Shown here piece after piece: positions 55,910 to 64,000 of a stretch of 64,000 nt of DNA. The stretch's first letter is position 1; every line of letters begins with the position of its first letter. The position numbers and the translations under genes are program-made. Source of the stretch: Atopsyche davidsoni (Eukaryota; Arthropoda; Insecta; Trichoptera; Hydrobiosidae); NCBI GenBank assembly GCA_022113835.1, contig JAILWY010000027.1, positions 3,598,501 through 3,662,500 on the forward strand, given 5' to 3'. The notes beneath the pieces were generated by a model. It saw only the letters and a program-made list of their open reading frames with translations. It was not told where the DNA came from and ran no database searches.

Positions 55910-58900
55910 CGCTTGTGGACACTAAATTTCCATAAGCTTCTTTGAATTTTTTTTATTAACCATATGGTTTACCAATGATCTATTACTCTTTCATGGCAGC
56001 GAGATCATTTATGTTTTCTATTACTTGAATACAAATGTTTTCCACTCACTGAGTGAACGTAAATAATAATAAAAAAATTACTGAACAATACTAACAAAAA
56101 ACAGCAAAAATTTTCAATATATACGAGTACATTACTTTTCGTTCTGATGCTTTTTTTCTTCGTTTATGGAATTTCCTGATAGCACTTATACGAGATATAC
56201 CAAAAGCTGATAAAACATGTAACTGCTTTTAAGTGATATTACATTGTGTGATGTGATATAATAAGATTTTGGGATTCTCAATCGCCGTCGAAAACTGAAG
56301 TTTAATAATTGGGTTCTGGACTGAAAATCTTGAAAACATTAAACAAGACCAATTATGTTTATTTCATTTACTCAGTAATTTAAATAGTTTAAATAAAAAC
56401 AATCCCAAAAGTTTTTAGCGTAAAATAACGAACTAATGATTTTTACACACGGAAAGTATTTGATGAAATTCACTACTAATTTACTAATTTAGCCAATAAA
56501 TTAGTTCGAAGTTTTCATCAATAGTATGCTTTTCTTGAAGCCCTGCTTGGAGATGCTATTTCAACATGATGGCAAAATTTGTCACACCAATAAGAAATAA
56601 GTAAAAACATAACTAAATGTTAGTTTAATAAAAGTAGTTTCAACATTGATTAAGTATAGCATTATCATTTTCGTAGTAAAGATCACATCTAGGTCTATAA
56701 AAACTTTAAGGTTTAAGATACAGGTTTTTTTTATAATAATGAGATAAATATTGGTTCGAAAATTGTGTCACAATTAGTTTCAAAATTCTGTCCCCGAAAA
56801 TAATTATAATTAATTTCCTCATTAAAATAACCTTTGTTTAGATGTCAACCGCATGCGCTTAGTTGCATAAAAAAATAATTCGTGTTTTATATATTAAAAT
56901 GCTTATTTTTGGGGTTACTCGAGGTCGTTTTAAACAGAGCTTTGGCTGAAAATTTCTCATGAAAATGTTTTTATCAAAATTGATGCCTACTTGGAAAAAG
57001 AAATGCCGTAAACGAATTTTGCTGAAATGCGAATGCGTTGCGGCTTCAGGACATGCACACTCCAGGGAAATCCAATATAAGCCCGGCGGTCCTTATTGAA
57101 TTATTGTACATTGTAAAAAGATTCTTGATTAATAGGATCAGAATCCCTAAATTACCCTTTTCTGCAACGCACGGGTTATTTCGGAGTCGTATTTACCGAA
57201 CGTCGAGGGTTACATTGAATTCACTCTGCCTTGTATGTATTGGATTCTGTATATTTTTTTTATATACATGTATACATTCAACATGAACTTGATTCACGTC
57301 CACACAAAGACCTTCCCTGTTTATTTTTGATATTGATGGACCTTGGCCGTTTCTCTGAATGAAGACGTTGACTTTAGGGAATAAAATTAGAAATCATACT
57401 TAAAACGTTGAAATAAATTATAGCTATAAAACACTTGTAAAAAAGTTATACAAAATAGTATTGTGATAATAAATAATAATAACCAAAATAAAAGAAATCG
57501 AATAAATATAATGTTATAATTAAAAATTGTTTTTGAGGCGAAGTATTATAATTAAAATCACTGGTAGCTTCAATCAACAGCTGGATCAAAGCCCCTCGCG
57601 TCTTTGTCATCATTTTCCACGTAAGACGGTAGTTATCTTTTTAATCTTAATGACTTCAGTCAGTTAGTCTTTCGGACGTTGTGACTTACTCTTTTCATCT
57701 TTGATTATTTCATAATAACTAATATTTAATTTTATACTTTATTCATTTGTTATTTTATACTTTATTTCGATTCTTTTCATTTTATTACAATAAAAAAATG
57801 CTGTCTTATATTTGTAAATCATACGAGTTGTGAGATTTCATAAACTACATCAATTTGAAAAAAAAGCTGCAGAATATATATTTGGTCTATTAAAGCACTG
57901 TAAATGTTTTCATTCAAAATATACTGCAATTTTTAGGCTTCTACTTTTCGCAAATATAAAAAAATATATATTAAAGCTAGGTTTTAAAATTATGATATCC
58001 TTTAATAATATTTCGCTTTACACGTTAAACGGTCTATAAACGAGACATTACAACCAACAACGGACCAATAATGTTTATCGTATTTGCGATAATATAATAA
58101 TCACAAATTGTATAAAAATAAAAATATGGCGACATTGCTACAAATGTCTACATTTATCAGTGGGTCGTTGGTTATTCTGTCCGGTGTATAGACCGTTTAA
58201 TATTAAAGTTTGTATTTGTAGTTTTTACATGAAATGTAATGCCATCAATCATTTTCAGGGTCGGACGAATAGTACGAGGGTTCTCTTGTTAATTGCATTG
58301 CGTATTGTTTTTGTTAGTTGGACAATTTTTGGATGTGGACAAAAATATCAAATATTTTTATGATAAAAAAATATTTGAAAATATTATCAAAAATACAGGT
58401 TAAAAAGAAATACTGTGCGATATCAAATATCTTGGAGATATTTGTTTTTAAATCACAGTGAGTTTGAATCTAACTTACAAAAAATATATATAATATCTTC
58501 TACCACAGTTTGAATTTTCACAGAAACAGACCTAACTTATATTTTTCACACTTGAAAGCTATTAAAATAATTTATTATTCTATCATAATTTCAGCGGTTT
58601 TTTCAGAAGAAATAGCGGCAAAATAAAATTAATTTTCATTACTAAGCACTTATCATAAATATCAGCTGTGAAATTGCTCCGGAGCTCTCGGATCTTTTAT
58701 TTGTCTTATAAATAAACAAATAAATTAATTAGTGAAGCGGCCAATACACAAGTCATCCATTCTCTCAGATATCTGCTCTAATATTGGGAAGTTATGTGGC
58801 GCCAGAGCTCGGCGGGGTATTTCCTGTATTGTCGCAGCCGAGGCGATATTTATATACAATTCCATGTAAAAATAGCACATTGTTATTCAATAAATAAAGA

Positions 58901-59075
58901 TCACGCTTTATTTATATCATGAGATATGTACCATATATATCATGAGTGAGAGAAAGCAATCTGTATATTTGTAGAGCTATGTTTTGATATTTAGAGCAAG
59001 AGACCGCATCTTGTACCTGCAACAAAATAAAAAGCAATGCCATTACGCATATTTAAAAAAATTAACTATATTTTT
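55910..59075. other. AT-rich DNA with islands, no supported exon
   Basis: Would lie in the first intron if the gene call at 55202 is right. Unique GC-richer patches at about 56940-57230, 57550-57640 (AATCAACAGCTGGATCAAAG, an E-box between two TCF-like cores) and 58680-58880 (GCGCCAGAGCTCGGCGGGG). Frames of 60-80 codons have no recognisable domain. Confidence 0.4.
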
Positions 59076-59079
59076 ATTC

Positions 59080-59545
59080 AGCGTGTGTAAAGGATCGGTA
59101 ATGGAGTAGTTGACTTGGAATGATTATGAAGAAATGTGAGGAGAACACCTGCTATTGTTTTTGTAGCTTGCTGAAGAAGTAGTATCAGATCTAAACGCAA
59201 GAGCTTTTTAAAGGAAAGGATTATATAGGTGTCCCAAAATTAACGCAAGATTTAAATTAAATACAAAACGCAGTTTTTAGTCTTTTGATTGTTATTTTTT
59301 AAATGAATAATAAAGTCAATACAATAGGGTAACCCTTAATTGTTAGTTGTCATATTGTTTTTTTTTAGGTGTTCCCATATAATAAGGCAATTAGGCAGCT
59401 GGAATACGCAGACTTTTTCTTCCAATGTACTGCGGTGTAGTAGGACTCTGGAACCCACTACACTATTTTCCCCTTAGAAAACCATAAACACTGTCTCAGC
59501 ATGAGTATATGCTCGGTGAAATGATCGCCAACCTCCTCTAAGAAC
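59080..59545 (+). repeat. F1 family repeat, copy g, interrupted
   Basis: F1 from GTGTGTAAAGGATCGGTAAT through AAACCATAAACACTG to TGATCGCCAACCTCCTCTAA. It is split by about 145 bp (59228-59372) beginning GGTGTCCCAAAATTAACGCA and ending AGGTGTTCCC. The F1 text resumes after TATAAT. The insert starts like a mariner terminal repeat but its far end is not its inverse, so it is probably a truncated non-autonomous copy. Confidence 0.7.
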
Positions 59546-59549
59546 TTGA

Positions 59550-60415
59550 TAAAGAAGGTATAATTTAAAATGACAAAAAGTCGAGTGAAAACCATAATTA
59601 TTAGTTTAGCAATCCAAGTTGTGAGTTCCGGAACGGTTCTGATATCTTTATAAGTTTTACTGCAACTTCAATACCGAAGTATATTTTTTTCGTTTTCACT
59701 GAGTCAGTTGACTGGGAGTCGAATCGAGCGTCGATGAGTCGGTGTTTTATGTTCATGGCAGTTGAAACATTTCACTGAAAGTTAAAGAACCGGGAGGTAG
59801 AGACGCCCATAAAAGGGGACGCATTATCCAGTCGGGTATTTCTGGAAATATTAGATTTTTTCCCGCCCCCGTGTCGTAAAGTTTGAAGTTTGATGGGTGA
59901 ATTAGGGAAGAATAAGTTTCCAATTTGAATATTTAATGTGTGGTAATAAAATTTATGCGGAAATTTTTGAATATTATTGCGCGAGTTTTAGACTCGCACT
60001 TAATGTTAAAATGTTGTGATTTTATTATTGTAAATGTGCTGCCGCTATATTCTAATGATATTTTTGATTAACACCAAACTATTTATGGTTGAAACTAAAG
60101 TATATTTTATTAAAAAATATATATGATTGATTTAAAACCTGATTTGTTGATTTTGAGTACGTCTGTACTCAATAGTCAGCAAGTCAATTACTGAACCATG
60201 AAGCGGTTATTTAAGGCTTCATCAAAGTAAATATTAAATAATTTTAACGTTGAGCCATGTATTCAGCTTTCGACTCTTGGGGGCAGAGCTTTTTTTTATG
60301 AATAGGTCATCTCAATTCGTGCTCTATGCACCAAAGTAGCAATGAATCTTTAGAGTATAAATTAAAATGATTTTTTTTTTATTTCATTGACATACAACTT
60401 ATGTTTGTAAACAAT
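59550..60415. other. no gene seen
   Basis: Unique sequence, moderately GC-rich at 59700-59890 and AT-rich afterwards. No exon or repeat boundary is supported. Confidence 0.4.
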
Positions 60416-60419
60416 AATT

Positions 60420-60770
60420 ATTGCGCACAGGTGCAATGCGATCTATTTAGGACCCACAGTACAGTCCACGGCGGCATTGCGTGTTTCTATATTTACTCGT
60501 AAATAATTGTACTTGTCCACCCGGCACATCGAAAGTTCTCTTTTTGTGGTACTTTGACGTGTCACCGTCATTCCCAGAGCCGAGATACATCGTTCAGCCG
60601 ACTATTCTGGTCCGTTCTTATTATCTGTCTTTATTTACTTAAGCCCGCCCCGCTCTCCCAAGAAAACCTGCTCGGCCTTTGATACGGACCCTTAATTAAG
60701 ACGAATTTGTTGGCTTACTCGTGTAACATGGCCTAAATGACTCCTAATTTTGGATGTAATCGAAGCTTAG
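60420..60770. promoter_or_regulatory. GC-richer unique island
   Basis: Long complex stretch with CGCACAGGTGCAATGCGATC (E-box), TTTGACGTGTCACCGTCATT and GCCCGCCCCGCTCTCCC. No coding frame. It resembles a cluster of conserved regulatory elements. Confidence 0.3.
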
Positions 60771-60979
60771 TGACATTTCATTTATGTATACATTCACTAA
60801 AGAATAAAGAGCACTTGACAATCGACCAACAATTTTATATATAGTGATGTGACTTATTATTCAAAGTATATGATTTTGCTCAGTATGTAAATAAAAATTT
60901 GACGCAAATTAGTTTTCAAAAGATAATTTGGAATCACGTTTTTTTCCATCGTAATTTATCGTCACGAAAAAATGCGAAT

Positions 60980-61400
60980 CCTTGAGCATTGCGGTTCAAA
61001 CTAAGTTCACACATTTTGGACGTCTGAAGCCCCTTGACGCAGGCTTTTAAATTTGAGGGTCGGAAAGAGTTACGTCCGGTATGTACTCATAACATCATAC
61101 GCGAGGAAAAGGGCTAATTTGTAGGGAAATTGCTCCCCACCAGGGTGCCGGGGCGCGCCCGTAAGGGTACGCTTTGGTTAATCTGGATTTAGTTCAACTA
61201 CTGAAAGCTTCGAGGTGGGATTAGAGCCCGGACTGTGCACAAAAGCTATTAATTCCCTGGGCTACTTACTTGGGGTGCCCCGGGGTCAATATTATTATTA
61301 TATTACTTAGCAGATGAGGATAAAAAGAGAGCCTTGATAGACCGCCCCGTATTCCTTCGTGGTTGGACAGAGGTTTTACCCTTTAACTAACACACCTATA
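60980..61400. promoter_or_regulatory. GC-richer island with CTCF-like core
   Basis: Contains CCACCAGGGTGCCGGGGCGC at about 61138-61157, which matches the CTCF core pattern with about two mismatches, and a GGGGTGCCCCGGGG segment near 61275. No coding frame. A boundary or enhancer role is only suggested by the motif. Confidence 0.25.
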
Positions 61401-61409
61401 CACCTACGG

Positions 61410-63230
61410 TCCTGCACACTGTTTGAATGAAAATAATATTATAAAATATTTTCAGTAATAGTTGCAATGCTTTATATAGTTAATTATATATATATAAGGA
61501 TATTAGTGTTGCTTTAATCTATTGTATTTAAATAAAACCCTTTCATTATTAAGGTTAACTCAAAAGCTTGGTTTATAGAGATTGCACGTATGCAAACAAA
61601 AGGAAGTGTTTTGATTTATGATCTCCTTTGAAGTTTCTTTTACCGAAATACCTTTAAAGTGACGTGTGCTATGATTGGTTAATGGACGTTGCAGAATTTC
61701 CCTTTTAAATCATGAAACACATTAGCAAACCCACGTGGAGAGGTCAATGTATCAATTCAGAATGTAACTTCATATGTGCTATTATAAATGAAACTACGTC
61801 ACTTGCTTGTCACTGACGCAGTCAAAAGCTCATACTAATTCAATACTTTAATAGAATCTTAAGCCATTCAGGGGATATTAAACGAAAAGCTTTCGGTCTG
61901 ACAGTAATTATTTAAATAAAAATAAAAGTTAACATTCAATTCAAATGATACAATTGCTTATTGGCCGTAAATGACGACAACTCTCTAAAAAAATGCTTTT
62001 GAACAAATTTAAAAATGATATCGTATTTGCAATCGATGATTAAATGATGTTAAAAGTTATTAAAATATTATTATATTTTTGCTTAGTTAAATTTGTTATG
62101 TTAAAAAATACGAAATCGCGATAATCAGAAAAAAAATAAACATAGTTGTATTAAAGGATTATTTTTTTTGCATAATTATAGAGCCTTGGTTATTAAATTG
62201 GTTAAAATACTGGGTTTTGATAGCCATAGAGGTATGGTTTTGCATTCTGCCTGGGTCTTGGGAATTTTTTTTATGAATATTATCATTGTTTCACGTGAAA
62301 TTTGATTATCTCAAAGAATTTTGTATAAAAATAAAAATACACCTTGATTTACGGAAACAAGTCACAGACCGTCGCCTTTAATTTAACTTTTTAAACGCTT
62401 CGTCACGGTGTTAATAAAAAAATAAACGTGTTTCTATATATAATAAAGTTTTTACATTTATAATAGTTCTAGTCAAATTGTGAAAAAACATCGTTTCAAT
62501 TTAACGATTGCAGAAATAACAAAAGTTTCTATATTTAGCGCACACGTGCCGAAGCCATTTTTAACATAATTGGCTGTATTTTATTTCTACCATTTGGTCT
62601 GAACTCGAAATATTACTTCTTTTCTCATTCGAATTGCAAAATAATGAATATTCTACATAAATGGAATAATTTTATTCCTTCTACAAACCACAAAGAGAGA
62701 GATATAAATTCCCATTACTCTATCGACCTTCAGAGAAAAACGTTCATTTTTTATTTATAAAAAAAAAAACAACATTGATTGTATAGCTTTCTATATCTAT
62801 ATGAATAAAACATCTGAATTATAACAAAAATACTTTGTAATATTTATTTAGACAGATGTTATTTAATTGATAATGTACCAAACAGAATGCTGCTTTGTTC
62901 TATTGACGTAAATATTTTTTTATTATTTTATTAAAGATAATCAAATTATCTGAGTAACTATATTATATTTTTAGTGGCTAACTTGAATCGTTTATGCAAA
63001 TATGTAACCATTGTACATGTGTAACATAAATAATTTAGGCACCAAATCCTATTTATTTATGTTTTCATCCTTTTGCGTATGATACGAGTATTAAACACAT
63101 AAAAAATAATCACAAAAACGTTGTTAAATTTTGAATTATGATCTATTTAAAACTCAGTGGCAAAAAACAATATCAAACATGTATAAATCAACTAAAATAC
63201 TCAAAATTTACATATAAATTGCTTATGATC
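61410..63230. other. AT-rich DNA, no gene seen
   Basis: No open frame of note, no repeats recognised. Confidence 0.5.
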
Positions 63231-63239
63231 CTTAATATC

Positions 63240-63560
63240 ACTCTATGCCGTAAATACAGTTAAAAAAACTGTTAATGACTGCCGTAAAGCGAGCAAAGAA
63301 GCTAAAAACTTCGCTAATACTTTAAACATCCCTGAGTGTGAAAAGCTCTTAATGTGACTTCAGGCAAAATTACCTACGGGCGTCTCTCGAAGCCTTATCA
63401 ATTCCGCTTTCCCCGCGACATAAAAAATGTTTTACGGGAAACCGTTTCCCATAGTGTACCTAGGAGCCATAAAATTTTAGTTGCTGTTCGGAAAATATTA
63501 TCTCCGGATTCATTTTCAGCACGCGCTGAAATTTGTGTTCGCCGGAAGATTTAATTAAAA
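63240..63560. promoter_or_regulatory. GC-richer unique island
   Basis: A sharply bounded patch with a 66-codon frame (63354-63554) that has no recognisable domain or splice signals. Composition matches the other island-like segments. The tail of the window (63570-64000) is AT-rich with nothing recognised. Confidence 0.25.
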
Positions 63561-64000
63561 ATCTCACGTGGGAAAGCGGAAATTAAATTAGTCCATAAAC
63601 ACTGTCTAGGAAAACACTGAAATAAAGCTAACGGAACAATGTACATTTCGCGCTTTAATTGAAATTAAACGTAAGGTTTTTTTCAATCCCAATTATAAAG
63701 TTTTGCGCTTTTATTAATTGCGCAGTTAAAATAAAGGTTTAATTTGCAAAATATCTGTTTTTACAGTATTTAAATTAAATTGCAAAGGCTTGGATGAGAT
63801 TTGCAAAAACAATATCGTACTGAAAAAAAATACAGCCCTGACTAAAACTAAATGCAAGACTTAAAGTAAACTATTTGAAGTATTCGTGCATGAGCTATTT
63901 TTGTATTTAAAAATATTATTTTTGAAGTCACCGAGACAAATTTTTTGATATTGCTTAAAATTTAACTAAATAAACTAATTTTAACATTTTTACTAGATGC

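Noticed and set aside
1..64000. CRISPR arrays, bacterial operons or rRNA genes
   Set aside because: No regularly spaced short direct repeats with unique spacers, no clustered long frames with ribosome-binding sites, and no rRNA-like sequence were seen; composition and splice-type signals indicate a eukaryote.

Overview
This is AT-rich nuclear DNA from an arthropod, most likely an insect. That call is an inference: the window has a BEL/Pao-type gag, DD41D mariner remnants, tRNA-derived repeats, Penelope-like tails, long (TA)n tracts and splice-type signals, and no bacterial-style operons. I see no complete host gene. Nearly all open frames are short and look random. The one long intact frame belongs to a retrotransposon.

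Layout. Bases 1-9360 hold a (TA)n tract, a three-copy tandem repeat with a GC-rich tail, a hairpin MITE, a Penelope-like repeat (family F1), several GC-richer islands that resemble conserved non-coding elements, a miRNA-like hairpin (8340-8421) and a near-perfect foldback (8791-8940). Bases 9360-17555 hold a satellite array built from a 375-bp dimeric higher-order repeat with diverged monomers at its edges. It is split by a 5.2-kb BEL/Pao-like LTR element (11447-16680) flanked by GCTAC. The element encodes only a 1021-aa Gag with three zinc knuckles and nine 36-aa repeats, and has no protease, RT or integrase. Its 5' LTR has lost most of its right end, which is replaced by 37 bp copied from its own gag.

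Bases 17600-54500 are a gene desert with three related hairpin MITEs, a family (F2) of foldback elements that enclose a complete tRNA cloverleaf with pol III boxes and a T5 terminator, a tandem trimer of F1, a G-quadruplex next to a CpG/YY1-like island, two copies of a decayed DD41D (rosa-like) mariner, and many islands of complex sequence. At 29080-29163 there is a candidate signal-peptide exon ending in a consensus splice donor.

Bases 54540-55283 are the best host-gene signal. A TATA-bearing CpG-rich segment is followed by a short exon (55202-55283) with a strong acceptor, a signal-peptide-like reading frame and a GTAAGT donor in phase 1. The rest of that gene would lie beyond the window. 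Bases 55300-64000 are again repeats, AT-rich DNA and island-like non-coding sequence, consistent with a long first intron or intergenic DNA.
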